From: Sinorhizobium mexicanum
GTDB taxonomy: Bacteria; Pseudomonadota; Alphaproteobacteria; Rhizobiales; Rhizobiaceae
Direction: 5' to 3'
Assembly: GCF_013488225.1 (NCBI RefSeq)
Contig: NZ_CP041238.1
Span: forward strand, 1,823,501 to 1,887,500
DNA: 64,000 nucleotides
This document shows positions 26,828-35,142 of this stretch, one piece after another. Every line of letters begins with the position of its first letter. Position 1 is the first letter of the stretch. The translations under genes were made by a program, and so were the position numbers. Under the pieces are notes generated by a model. That model saw only the letters and a list, made by a program, of their open reading frames with translations, searched no databases and was not told where the DNA came from.

Positions 26828-26931
26828 TTACTTGTTGAGCGCATCCTTGAGCGCCTTCGCCGGCGAGAAATTGAGCTTCTTCGCAGCCGCGACTTTTATC
26901 GTCTGTCCCGTTGAGGGACCAAGGGTTCGAC
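26828..26931 (-). pseudogene. 3' remnant of an HU-like histone gene
   Basis: The last ~30 codons of a minus-strand gene read PSTGQTIKVAAAKKLNFSP then AKALKDALNK and a TAA, which is the C-terminal beta-arm exit and last helix of HU-family DNA-binding proteins. Upstream of about 26931 the similarity stops abruptly where the TatD-like gene begins on the other strand. The dimerisation helices and start are missing, so it is a deletion scar. Confidence 0.65.
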
Positions 26932-26933
26932 GT

Positions 26934-27692
26934 GTGATCGACTTCCACTGCCATCTGGACCTGTTTCCGTCGCCCGAACGGACGGCCGATGCCATCGAGC
27001 GGGCAGGGACGTATCTGCTCTCCGTCACCAACACTCCGAAGGCCTTCCCCAAGACCGCGCAATCGGCCAAAGGAAGAAAGCGCATCCGGACTGCGCTCGG
27101 GCTGCACCCCCAGCTGGTAAAAGAGCGGCACAACGAAGTTGCCTTGTTCAAACGCCTGCTTGGTGAAACCCGGTATGTGGGAGAGGTTGGAATCGACGGA
27201 GGCGACGATTGCGCTCCGTTTCTCGACCTCCAAAGGGAAGTTTTTGACGAATTGCTGGAGGCGTGCTCGTCGGTCGGTGGCCGCTTCCTATCAATTCACA
27301 GCCGGCATGCAAGCGGCGAGGTCGTGGAAGCTCTGACGAAACATCGAGCAGCTGGCGTGCCGATCCTTCACTGGTATTCAGGTTCGCAGTCTCACGCCGA
27401 CAAGGCCGTCGAAATAGGTGCATGGTTTTCCGTCTGCCTGCCGATGTTGAGAAGTCGCCGGGCAGGCTCCTTGATCAGACGGCTTCCGCGCGATCGTATT
27501 CTGACCGAGACCGACGCGCCGTTCGTTTCGACCCCGGATATAGACTACCCAGTTCGAGCGGTGTCCGATGCGGAAAACGCGTTAGCACGACACTGGGAAT
27601 GCGATGTTACCGAGGTTCGTCGTCAGCTTCACGCTAACCTAGCCTCGTTGGTCGAAAAGTCGTCAAAGTTTCCTCTTTCGAACGCAGGATGA
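26934..27692 (+). CDS. qatD: TatD-family metal-dependent nuclease, QatD-like, orphan
   Basis: Translation from the GTG at 26934 gives 252 residues starting with the metal site DFHCHLD, then ALGLHPQL, a metal-ligand strand RYVGEVGIDGG, LSIHSRHASGEVV, ILHWYSG and LTETDAPFV, the full set of TatD-type metal ligands. The sequence style (LSVTNTPKAFPKTA…RIRTALGLHPQLVKER) fits the TatD protein QatD of the Qat anti-phage system, not housekeeping TatD; this assignment is from memory of the family. QatA, QatB and QatC are not next to it. The start coincides with a deletion junction (HU remnant) and has no clear ribosome site, so expression is doubtful. Confidence 0.7.
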   Translation: MIDFHCHLDLFPSPERTADAIERAGTYLLSVTNTPKAFPKTAQSAKGRKRIRTALGLHPQLVKERHNEVALFKRLLGETRYVGEVGIDGGDDCAPFLDLQREVFDELLEACSSVGGRFLSIHSRHASGEVVEALTKHRAAGVPILHWYSGSQSHADKAVEIGAWFSVCLPMLRSRRAGSLIRRLPRDRILTETDAPFVSTPDIDYPVRAVSDAENALARHWECDVTEVRRQLHANLASLVEKSSKFPLSNAG

Positions 27693-27713
27693 TTACCAGC
27701 AATTAAAATGGAA

Positions 27714-27742
27714 AAAGGCCGCCTCCGAAAGGGGCGGCCTTT
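27714..27742 (-). terminator. Rho-independent terminator
   Basis: AAAGGCCGCC / GGCGGCCTTT forms a perfect 10-base stem around a nine-base loop. Read on the minus strand it is followed by a run of five T, so it should terminate the transcript of the small ORF and the unknown gene upstream of it; it may also stop the TatD transcript on the plus strand. Confidence 0.8.
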
Positions 27743-27761
27743 GCGTCCTAGCAAGCCAAGC

Positions 27762-27836
27762 TTAGCTCCAGGGCTGTTCCGGCTTTCCGTCGGTGCCCTC
27801 GATGAGCAGGATGGGTTTGCCTCCGACCATTCTCAT
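27762..27836 (-). CDS. 24-residue small ORF with strong ribosome-binding site
   Basis: An ATG at 27834-27836 is preceded by GAGAGGAG with five bases spacing, one of the best ribosome sites in the window. The 24-codon frame starts MRMVGGKPILLIEG and ends KPEQPWS with TAA; an intrinsic terminator follows 20 bases later. It lies 55 bases downstream of the unknown gene at 27892-29004 on the same strand, so both may be in one transcript. I do not recognise the peptide. Its Gly/Pro-rich, non-hydrophobic composition speaks against a membrane toxin. It could be a regulatory, antitoxin-like or precursor peptide. Confidence 0.5.
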   Translation of the reverse strand: MRMVGGKPILLIEGTDGKPEQPWS

Positions 27837-27891
27837 GTGCACTCCTCTCGTTTAACTGAGCTTGAACTTAGCGCACTTTCGTCGGCAAGTC

Positions 27892-29004
27892 TTACCGGAT
27901 GGACGCACTTCGTGTAGGAGCTGGCTTTTTGAAAATCTCTCGAAGGTTCAGTTCTTTAATGAGGATTGGATGCGTTTTCTCAAAGTAATCCTTCAAGATT
28001 TTTTGGTCTTTCAGCGGCTTCTCGTCTTCGAAAAGGGGCGCGCGGTAATTGATAACCGGGTGAGAACGGTTGAACGTGCCTTTGTTGAGGGCACAATGCA
28101 GCGCGACTGCGACTGCCTTCAAGGCGAGAGCGCCGAATTGACTCAATAGCTGCGGGTCGTTTCCGGTATGGGCGGCAATTATGAGGGCCTGCGTCGGCTC
28201 CTCGATCCGCCACGGAAACAACTGGTTGAACCACAGCACTCTCTCGAAGTATTTGGTTTGGTCTGCCCGGTCCTTGATTGCCGACGGCTTGACCGCGCCG
28301 AGCGAAGCCAGCTCGGCAAGGATATCCATCTCGTTCGTCAGATTTTGGAAGTGGAAGAGCGTGGCCAAAGGAGACCGAGTAGGCACTTCCATCTTCTGTA
28401 GTGTGGCCAATTGTTCTCGCGCAGCTGACTTCAGGTTCGCCCGTTCCTTCGCTACGGATTTGCTGTCATCACCGCGATGAATGCGCCCGTAAATGTATGA
28501 ATTCCAGAAATGGTAGTGGCATACGATCGCCTGGGAATCCACCGTCCTACTGCCGAACGGCAGGTAGGTCAGAAGGTCGACGATCCCGCCATAATGGTTC
28601 CGGAACGAGAGAAGCGTCTCGGGGTCGGAAGCTCCTTTGCCATCGACATAGAGCTCCATTTCCGCGAGAGCCCTCGACGTCATCGACTTAAAGATCGGCT
28701 GATATGTCTCCTGCACGAAAGAGATAACCGCGTTTGTCAGAGGAGGCGGTGCTTTGTCTACGCCCGAGATGCCATACGGGTTCGCCGGAAAGCGGTACAG
28801 ATGGGTATCCGTGATGTCGGTATCAGGAAGGCGTCTGAAGACCTCCGGGAGCGTCAGCTCCCTTTCACGAAACCCGGTAGCCTCCAAGTCCTTTGCGTCA
28901 TCGCGGAAGCGACGGAGCACACCGAGGCGTATTGCCGCTAGGACAACATGCGGAGATTTCTCTTTCGGTTCCCAGAAATCGAATTCGTCATCGACGTCAT
29001 CCAC
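27892..29004 (-). CDS. Protein of unknown function (island gene)
   Basis: The start is set at the GTG at 29004, seven bases after GGAGGG; a GTG six codons earlier is also possible. The product has 370 residues, an acidic start (DDVDDEFDFWEPKE), no signal peptide and no clear membrane helix, and looks mostly helical. Segments such as RNHYGGIVDLLTYLPFGSR and CHYHFWNSYIYGRIHRGDD are rich in His, Trp and Tyr but do not form a motif I know. It is followed by a small ORF and a terminator. The setting, between a QatD-like nuclease and a STAND protein, suggests an accessory or defence role; that is only context. Confidence 0.6.
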   Translation of the reverse strand: MDDVDDEFDFWEPKEKSPHVVLAAIRLGVLRRFRDDAKDLEATGFRERELTLPEVFRRLPDTDITDTHLYRFPANPYGISGVDKAPPPLTNAVISFVQETYQPIFKSMTSRALAEMELYVDGKGASDPETLLSFRNHYGGIVDLLTYLPFGSRTVDSQAIVCHYHFWNSYIYGRIHRGDDSKSVAKERANLKSAAREQLATLQKMEVPTRSPLATLFHFQNLTNEMDILAELASLGAVKPSAIKDRADQTKYFERVLWFNQLFPWRIEEPTQALIIAAHTGNDPQLLSQFGALALKAVAVALHCALNKGTFNRSHPVINYRAPLFEDEKPLKDQKILKDYFEKTHPILIKELNLREIFKKPAPTRSASIR

Positions 29005-29201
29005 TGGCAGCCCTCCATCCACCCGAGCTTAACAGAGTACACGAAGCGCTTCTCCACGAAAGGGGCGTCCAGTGTAGGACGCTTCAGTGAAGTTCGGTAC
29101 AGTGTACACGCTATGCGGTAATCAGAGAAATTTTACAACCATGTTCAGCTTGCCTCGATCGGAGCCCATCCGTGCTGGCTCCCAACCGTGGGTAAAAAGA
29201 C

Positions 29202-29879
29202 ATGGCCGCGAAAGTCATCGAATCGTTCGGCAGCTTCATGAAGATGCTGGCGACAGCGAGCGTGATCGCGATCGTCGCCGTACATGGGGAATCCATGCGG
29301 CACAATACTCAAGTCAACTCCGGGGCAGCCTGCGTGGAAGTCGCGCCGGAAGCGCTCAATACCCTGACGCTGAGCCGCCAGGATATCGTCGACCTCAAAA
29401 AGGTCGCCACCACCGAAGTGGTCGGGTCGCTGAAAAGCCCGGCCTTCGAGAACCAGGTCCACGGCGTTGTCGACACCATTTTGAACCGGACGCGTTCTGG
29501 GCACTGGGGCTCGCTCAAGGATGTCGTCAACGCCAAGAACCAGTTCTCCGCGATCGCCGGTCCGCGATCCCTGAAGCCGTACGGTAACGTCGACAACATG
29601 CCGACCCGCGCCATCTCCTCCAAGATTGCCGAAGAGGTCGACCGCTGGCTTGAGATGCGGGCGCGGGGCGTTCCATCGGGCGTCGGCGACAATTTAAACT
29701 ATCTCAATCCGCTGTACTCGTCGCAGAGCAGCCTCCGCGGTTGGGGCTGGTCGGTGGTCGCACAGGCCAAGAAGTCCGGCTACGTCATGGGTGCGGGTAA
29801 GGCAACGCATTACCATGGCACCTCGCGCGATCTCGTAAAGTACAAGCCTGGTGCCTTCCGCGTGGTCATCCACGACTAA
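29202..29879 (+). CDS. SleB-type cell wall hydrolase
   Basis: The 225-residue protein has a short hydrophobic N-terminal segment (MKMLATASVIAIVAVHG region) that could be a signal anchor, then the SleB/CwlJ hydrolase domain: VVDTILNRTRSGHWGSLKDV, NQFSAIAG and, at the end, a paired aromatic-His stretch THYHGTSRDLV. The family cleaves peptidoglycan amide or glycosidic bonds; in Rhizobiales such proteins occur both as housekeeping and as prophage lysis enzymes. The ATG at 29202 has AAAAAGAC upstream. It is a single-gene unit closed by a terminator at 29899-29923. Confidence 0.8.
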   Translation: MAAKVIESFGSFMKMLATASVIAIVAVHGESMRHNTQVNSGAACVEVAPEALNTLTLSRQDIVDLKKVATTEVVGSLKSPAFENQVHGVVDTILNRTRSGHWGSLKDVVNAKNQFSAIAGPRSLKPYGNVDNMPTRAISSKIAEEVDRWLEMRARGVPSGVGDNLNYLNPLYSSQSSLRGWGWSVVAQAKKSGYVMGAGKATHYHGTSRDLVKYKPGAFRVVIHD

Positions 29880-29898
29880 AGCTTCCGGACTACCGCGC

Positions 29899-29923
29899 GA
29901 AGCCGCTCTTTTGGAGCGGCTTC
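29899..29923. terminator. Terminator hairpin
   Basis: GAAGCCGCTC / GAGCGGCTTC forms a 10-base perfect stem with a five-base loop, followed by GTTTGCG, 20 bases after the SleB gene stop and before the stop of the converging STAND gene. Confidence 0.75.
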
Positions 29924-29999
29924 GTTTGCGTTCGGACGAGGGCGCGTCAGTCGCTTGACGCGTAGTCAGAACTCGGTCCGCGTCGCCCGCGATCCACGT

Positions 30000-32900
30000 T
30001 TATGAGATCGTCTGCCTGACCAATGAGACGATCTTGGGCCTGATTTCCTCGTGATCGACCTGGCCCCGGAAGCACCGATAGATGATCTCGATTAGAGTGA
30101 GGCCAAACAGCGTCTGCATCGATCCGCTCACGCCTTCACCCACCGTGGCCTCCTCGAGGAAGGTGCGATCCAAGAACACGAACGTCGGCGTTTCGCCGCT
30201 GAAGTCGTCCGTACGGCTAACAGCACAGGCTAGCTTTGCAAGCGTTCCCGCCAAGTCGAACCGCTGTGTCGACATTTCTCGAATATCCTGTGGCATTTCC
30301 TCGAAGTTCGCCACCTGAAGGGAAAGCTCATGGACTTCGGTGTTGCCTATCAGTGCACCGATCTCGTTTTCGAAGGCTTTAAAAAAGTACGCCAGGCATT
30401 GTATCGCCGCGGCGGTTGTCGGAGTGTCGTCCATCGCCAGAAGGCTGATGGTTACAGGCTCGCGCAGTTCCAAAGTGACCGTCCAGATGCAATCGTCGTT
30501 TTGCGCGTATCTGACATCCAGACCTGGGACCGATCTCGTCGTTGCCGCTGCAAACCTGCTGAACACCGACAGCCCACGGTTATCTTGGGAAAGGAAGGGC
30601 AGCAGGAAACCGGGGTAGAGGAGTCGCCACCTTTCCCCGGCGTCCTTTACGTCAATCGAGAGCGCCTCGATGGCGTCGCAAACCACCTCAAGCAAAACTG
30701 GTCTTACCAATGGCGGCAAATTGCTGCGAAGACTTTCGAAATGGCGACCAAGCATCCGAGTGAAGAAATCTCGCGGTGCCTGCCGGAGCATCGGCTCGAC
30801 GAGCTCGATAAACAGATCGCCCAATGCTTCATCACGAGGCGGCGGCAGCCCATACGCCTTGCACATCTGCTCGGCGTAGAAGGCTTCCTCGAAATCGAGA
30901 GCCAGCTCCGACGCGCGAACGATCGCGTGGTCGTATCCCTCGGTATCGGGGACTAGGAGGAATTGCGAGGCGGCGTTGAAATACGCGACCGCGGCAGCGG
31001 CGACATTTCCCATATCTCTTTCCGCGGATGCCAATTCGACATACGACCGGGCAAGCCCCTCGTGGTAGATGGTGTCGGTCAACAACCCGATAGCATGCAA
31101 CGCAAATACCTTGGCTTCCTCGAAGCGATCAGCCACGACATCCTTGCTCTCTTCGAGGTCGTTGAGGACACCGGCTCGCAGGCGCGAACCGTCCGCCTCT
31201 ATATCGCGGCGGGCGCAACGCTGAGCCATTCGCCCAGCCAGGTCGTAAGCCTCTAGGGCCTTGGCGACCTCTTTCTTGTCGCGGTAGACGTTTCCGAGGT
31301 TAATGTAGTTCAGTGCCGCGAGCTGCTCTTCGCCTATCTCCAAGCTGAGCTCGACGGTCTCCTTGGTCACCCGCTCAGCGTCGTCCAGCCGTCCCGAGGT
31401 CCTGTAACGACGACTGAGGATGTTGTTGTGCCACGCCCGCTGACGACGCGGATCGATAGTGGCGCTTGCCCGGATCGTGATTCGCTCGATAATCTGGTCG
31501 ACCTCGACGTCGTTTCCGGGAATGCCTGCCAACGCCGCCGCGAGATTGCGCTCGGTAAGCTCGACGCCGTAGTCGTCTTCAATTTCGTGGAACTCTGCCA
31601 AGGTCGGGCGCAAAACCTCGACGGCCCGTTCAAACGACTTGCTGGAGATATAAAGCGCGCTGAGCTCCAGGCCAATTCGCGCGTGATCCCAGGTGAGGCC
31701 GAGTTCGGCGTAGCTCCCCCAGATTTCAAGGAGACCCTCGACATCGGCCGCCGACAACGTACGCCGTGCTTGCGATGCCAACTTAACCTCGGCAACCCGT
31801 GCAACCTGCTCTTCACCAAGGAGTTTAGCCAGCGCCTCCGCCTGCTGCAGCAGACTGGAGGCGCGTACTGCGTCTCCCATGAGGTCCATCGGATAGATGA
31901 GCATCAGCATCAAATCGAGCGCGTCATCTCCGCGGTCGTGGTCGGTGGCATCTTTCAGCAGGCTCTCTACAATCCGCCGTCCAGTGCGGTTGTCGCCGAC
32001 CATTGCCGATTGCCGCAGCGCCGATTTGCTGAACTTTTCGGCTTCCTGCGCACCTAATAGTTCGGCGACCAAATATGCCGAGCGGAAGTCCGATGCCTCC
32101 TCGAAGTGCTGCTCCAGGCGCGTCACGTAGAACCGCAAGCGTTGTGGCGTCGAAATCACGGCGTTCTTGAGTTGCTGTGAAATATCGTCCCGAGCGAGCC
32201 GGAAGCCCACCGGACTGTCGTCGACCAGCCGGCTGACCGAACGAAGCTCCGCATAGAGCTTCTCTATCCCAGCCGTACCGTCGCCAATGAGGGCTAGAAG
32301 ATCGTCTGCCGCCAAAGGTATCGGGCTGAGCACCATATAGTTGAGCGCCTCTTGAGCCACGACCGTCGCGTTCGATCGCAGCCACAAATCGATCGGCTCG
32401 CCTTTCGACCCCAAGAAGAGAAGTAGTGAGCCGCTTGCGCCCGCACGTGCGCCAATGGTCTCCGCCTCGGCACTGGAAAACTCGGGTATCTCGAGGAAGG
32501 GAAGGTCGGGTAGTGGATCGCGTGACGTGACTATTACCCGCCTCGCCGGAGACGTGTCCCCGCCCAACGCCAGGGCCCTCAGCAATTCGTCGGGGAACTC
32601 GCACTCGTCGATGACGAGCGTCACATTGTCGGCATCCGCCCAAGCAGAGGAAAACGCCAACATGGCACCCTGCAGCGTAGACGGCGTTTTGCCCGCTTCA
32701 GACCCATTGAGTGCTTGGGCGCAAACACCGAACAACTCGAAGGGCGTCAGGCCGTTAACGCGGACGTACTTCGCGCCGTGCTTCGCCGCGAACTGTGCCG
32801 TCAGCGTCGTTTTACCGATACCTGCTCGACCGACGACAACCAACGTCGGGTCTTGCTCCGATCGACGCTTCAGCTCTTCAATAAGGGCTTCCCGATCAAG

Positions 32901-33467
32901 GAGGGTTCCCTGTCTGCTGGTCGCACGATTGAGCAACTCGGCGGGCGAGTTTTCCAAAACGCCACGGGCGAGCTCCGGCCGAAGCACGGATCGTGTGATC
33001 TCGGCGGTGACATCGTCCCGGATTCGGTTCTCCAGCTCCTGCGGCTCGCCGTAAAACGAGATGACCAGATCGGAGGAAGTGCCTTCGATCATCTTCTTGA
33101 GCCGCTCCTCGCGGCCCGTATCGTCGCGCAATACGTAGAGCAGGGTAGGGATGCCGTGGTCGCGAGCATATCTCAGCTCGTCTTCAAGGCCCGAGATTGT
33201 CATCCCGCCCTGGACATCGATGTAACCGTATCCCAGGCGGTATATCGCCACCATGATCTGGGAGTCGCGAAGACGCGACAGGTACATCGACCGCGGGCTC
33301 ATCGATCGCGCGCCGATGTGCTCGAACAGGATGGGGTTATGGTTGATGCCCTGGATCGCATTCCGGGCGACAGTTCGCTCTGCTCTGCACTCCTGCAGGC
33401 GCGAGCTTACGAAAATGTCCAGCTTGTCGCGGGTGATTACCCGATCGAGGTCCTCAACCCCCACCAT
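30000..33467 (-). CDS. DUF4062 - STAND NTPase - TPR protein, candidate defence sensor/effector
   Basis: The 1155-residue protein has three parts. Residues ~15-130 match the DUF4062 pattern (KLDIFVSSRLQECRAER, then …ARSMSPRSMYLSRLRDSQIMVAIYRLGYG and DELRYARDHGIPTLLYV), a TIR-like alpha/beta domain often at the N-terminus of STAND proteins. Residues ~205-330 are an NTPase with Walker A GRAGIGKTT (213-221), Walker B TLVIDECE (283-290) and a VIVTSRD sensor (311-317). About residues 450-850 are TPR-like helical repeats (for example NYINLGNVYRDKKEVAKALE), followed by a C-terminal region of ~300 residues I cannot assign. This layout resembles NLR-like bacterial anti-phage sensors. Its start overlaps the preceding gene by 14 bases, so the two are translationally coupled. 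Confidence 0.85.
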   Translation of the reverse strand: MVGVEDLDRVITRDKLDIFVSSRLQECRAERTVARNAIQGINHNPILFEHIGARSMSPRSMYLSRLRDSQIMVAIYRLGYGYIDVQGGMTISGLEDELRYARDHGIPTLLYVLRDDTGREERLKKMIEGTSSDLVISFYGEPQELENRIRDDVTAEITRSVLRPELARGVLENSPAELLNRATSRQGTLLDREALIEELKRRSEQDPTLVVVGRAGIGKTTLTAQFAAKHGAKYVRVNGLTPFELFGVCAQALNGSEAGKTPSTLQGAMLAFSSAWADADNVTLVIDECEFPDELLRALALGGDTSPARRVIVTSRDPLPDLPFLEIPEFSSAEAETIGARAGASGSLLLFLGSKGEPIDLWLRSNATVVAQEALNYMVLSPIPLAADDLLALIGDGTAGIEKLYAELRSVSRLVDDSPVGFRLARDDISQQLKNAVISTPQRLRFYVTRLEQHFEEASDFRSAYLVAELLGAQEAEKFSKSALRQSAMVGDNRTGRRIVESLLKDATDHDRGDDALDLMLMLIYPMDLMGDAVRASSLLQQAEALAKLLGEEQVARVAEVKLASQARRTLSAADVEGLLEIWGSYAELGLTWDHARIGLELSALYISSKSFERAVEVLRPTLAEFHEIEDDYGVELTERNLAAALAGIPGNDVEVDQIIERITIRASATIDPRRQRAWHNNILSRRYRTSGRLDDAERVTKETVELSLEIGEEQLAALNYINLGNVYRDKKEVAKALEAYDLAGRMAQRCARRDIEADGSRLRAGVLNDLEESKDVVADRFEEAKVFALHAIGLLTDTIYHEGLARSYVELASAERDMGNVAAAAVAYFNAASQFLLVPDTEGYDHAIVRASELALDFEEAFYAEQMCKAYGLPPPRDEALGDLFIELVEPMLRQAPRDFFTRMLGRHFESLRSNLPPLVRPVLLEVVCDAIEALSIDVKDAGERWRLLYPGFLLPFLSQDNRGLSVFSRFAAATTRSVPGLDVRYAQNDDCIWTVTLELREPVTISLLAMDDTPTTAAAIQCLAYFFKAFENEIGALIGNTEVHELSLQVANFEEMPQDIREMSTQRFDLAGTLAKLACAVSRTDDFSGETPTFVFLDRTFLEEATVGEGVSGSMQTLFGLTLIEIIYRCFRGQVDHEEIRPKIVSLVRQTIS

Positions 33468-34560
33468 AACCGAGCCTCACGAACTGCCGCTGATTGATAT
33501 TGAATTTGGTGGATACCTCCGCGCCGTGGCCCCGGAGAACCGCTGCCACGTCCAGCTCCAGCTGGCGAGTCACGACGGCAATCTCGATCTTGCCGATCGT
33601 GTCGGGAAGCGTCGTCATCTCCACCCTGAAAAAGGTGCGATCCCACCATGTTTCCGCCGAGAAGTCTTCCATCGGATAATGGTCCAGTCCGCACCACTCG
33701 CGACTGAGCTGCACATTGATTGCGGCCTGAGTCGCCTGGGCGATAGTAATATCGTCGACCTTGAGATGGTCCACGAGCTGCTCATGGAGTTTCAGTCGGC
33801 GGACGCGGTCCCGCGATACCGCAAAGGCAATGTCTATCACGCGCTGGCGACGCTGTGCGATCTCTCGGGGTTTCGCGATTTTTGGTTTGCCAAGAGATGG
33901 CTTTCGACCGTCTACGATATCGAGCAGCAAGTGATTTGGATTTTCTTCCTCGGAAGCGATCTTGAGGTCGAACTTGACGAAGGTCAGTGCGCCGGGCACG
34001 CGCTTGATCGTGTCTATCTGCGGAATCCCAAACTTGGACTGCGCGGTCGCTAGGCTGACCAAAACCGGAGATAGCTTGGAACGTGTGTCGTCCTTCCATT
34101 GCAGGAGGATCGGATTGGTGGAGTCGATCTTCTTGATCCAGGTTGCACCGAAAAAAATGACGTCCTGCAGGTCCTGATCCTTGGACATACGGTACATTCC
34201 GCGACGAAGATTCGGCTGCATACCGAAAAGGTAGCTGCCATCACGGCGCAGAACGACCTCAATATCGACTGCATCACCGTCGTCCTCACATCCCCATTCC
34301 TTGAGGATTTCAGAGGCCGCAAGCAATTTGTCGGCTTTCTCTCCCACGATCGTCAGGGCAGGCACTGGAAACGGATATCCCGCAGCCGTGTCGTATCCAT
34401 ATGCGCAAGCGAAGACCTTGGCGTCGACCATATGTTGGTTGAACGCAATGCTCGACGTATGCGCGAAGAGGGATTTTCTCAGATGGCCGAATTCGAAGCC
34501 CCGAACCTTCATCGACGATTGTTCAGTCTTTGCTTTGCGTTGATGCCTGCGCTTTCCCAT
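33454..34560 (-). CDS. Unknown partner protein of the DUF4062-STAND gene
   Basis: The ATG at 34558-34560 gives 368 residues; a GTG/TTG start two codons earlier or the ATG at 34512 are alternatives and none has a good ribosome site. The sequence is of mixed alpha/beta type without signal peptide or membrane helix. I do not recognise the family; visible marks are KVRGFEFGHLRKSLFAHTSS near the start, an MYRMSKDQDLQDVIFFGATW segment and a basic helix AQRRQRVIDIAFAVSRDRVRR. Its stop overlaps the start of the STAND gene by 14 bases, indicating an obligate two-gene unit. It may be the effector, the sensor-loading factor or a regulator of the STAND protein. Confidence 0.65.
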   Translation of the reverse strand: MGKRRHQRKAKTEQSSMKVRGFEFGHLRKSLFAHTSSIAFNQHMVDAKVFACAYGYDTAAGYPFPVPALTIVGEKADKLLAASEILKEWGCEDDGDAVDIEVVLRRDGSYLFGMQPNLRRGMYRMSKDQDLQDVIFFGATWIKKIDSTNPILLQWKDDTRSKLSPVLVSLATAQSKFGIPQIDTIKRVPGALTFVKFDLKIASEEENPNHLLLDIVDGRKPSLGKPKIAKPREIAQRRQRVIDIAFAVSRDRVRRLKLHEQLVDHLKVDDITIAQATQAAINVQLSREWCGLDHYPMEDFSAETWWDRTFFRVEMTTLPDTIGKIEIAVVTRQLELDVAAVLRGHGAEVSTKFNINQRQFVRLGYGGG

Positions 34561-34605
34561 GCGCAAACAATAAGTTGTAGAGTGCGTGTTTCACAGGGGA
34601 ACAGC

Positions 34606-34982
34606 TCAAGGACCTTCTTGGGATAAACGATATTCACAAATATTTTGCAGAGCTCGCCTGATCATTGCAAGCAGCTCTCTTGGCTTGATATTGACGCTCT
34701 TTGCCTTGGAGATAGGGATCTTCAGGTCCCCGGAGGGCATGACGGCCGTCACCGAGCGGCAGCGCTCGACGACCTCTGAAACCTGCTTTCGGGAGTATCT
34801 CGACCCATATGTTCCGCCCGTCGGCATATGTGCGTACTCGGCCACAAGACCAGCTTTGACAAGGAAGCCGAACTCGTGGCCGGGAATTCCAGTGATTCGA
34901 TCGTCGTGCCGTACCACGGCCAGCTTCGACCGCCCGCGAAAGTCCGAGGGTCTTTCGGGTAGAGCACCTTCAACACTTCCTC
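34606..34982 (-). pseudogene. Possible remnant of a DNA-binding or transposition-type protein
   Basis: A minus-strand frame open from a TGA near 34990 reads protein-like: …SKLAVVRHDDRITGIPGHEF then GFLVKAGLVAEY and, further on, SRYSRKQVSEVVERCRSV. The pattern of a helix, a loop and RYSRKQVSEVVE resembles the winged-helix end of TniQ-like or other helix-turn-helix proteins, but I am not certain. No ATG with a ribosome site exists, so it is either a 5'-truncated remnant or uses an unusual start. It fills much of the 582-base spacer between the STAND operon and the molybdoenzyme genes. Confidence 0.3.
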
Positions 34983-35142
34983 CCTTTGTTCAAGAAAATT
35001 GACCTCAGATGTCCATTCTGACGGCGTTGGAGCGCGGCGCTGAGCTCGCTATGTCTCCTCCGAACGCGACCAGTCCGGTTCGCACGCGACCGACGGTTGC
35101 TCAGGGCGGTCGTGCTGGCTGTCAAATAGGGAAGATGGACGA

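Noticed and set aside
27720..27745. Possible CRISPR or repeat signal near the small ORF
   Set aside because: It is a single inverted repeat with a T-run, an intrinsic terminator, with no repeated spacer pattern anywhere in the window.
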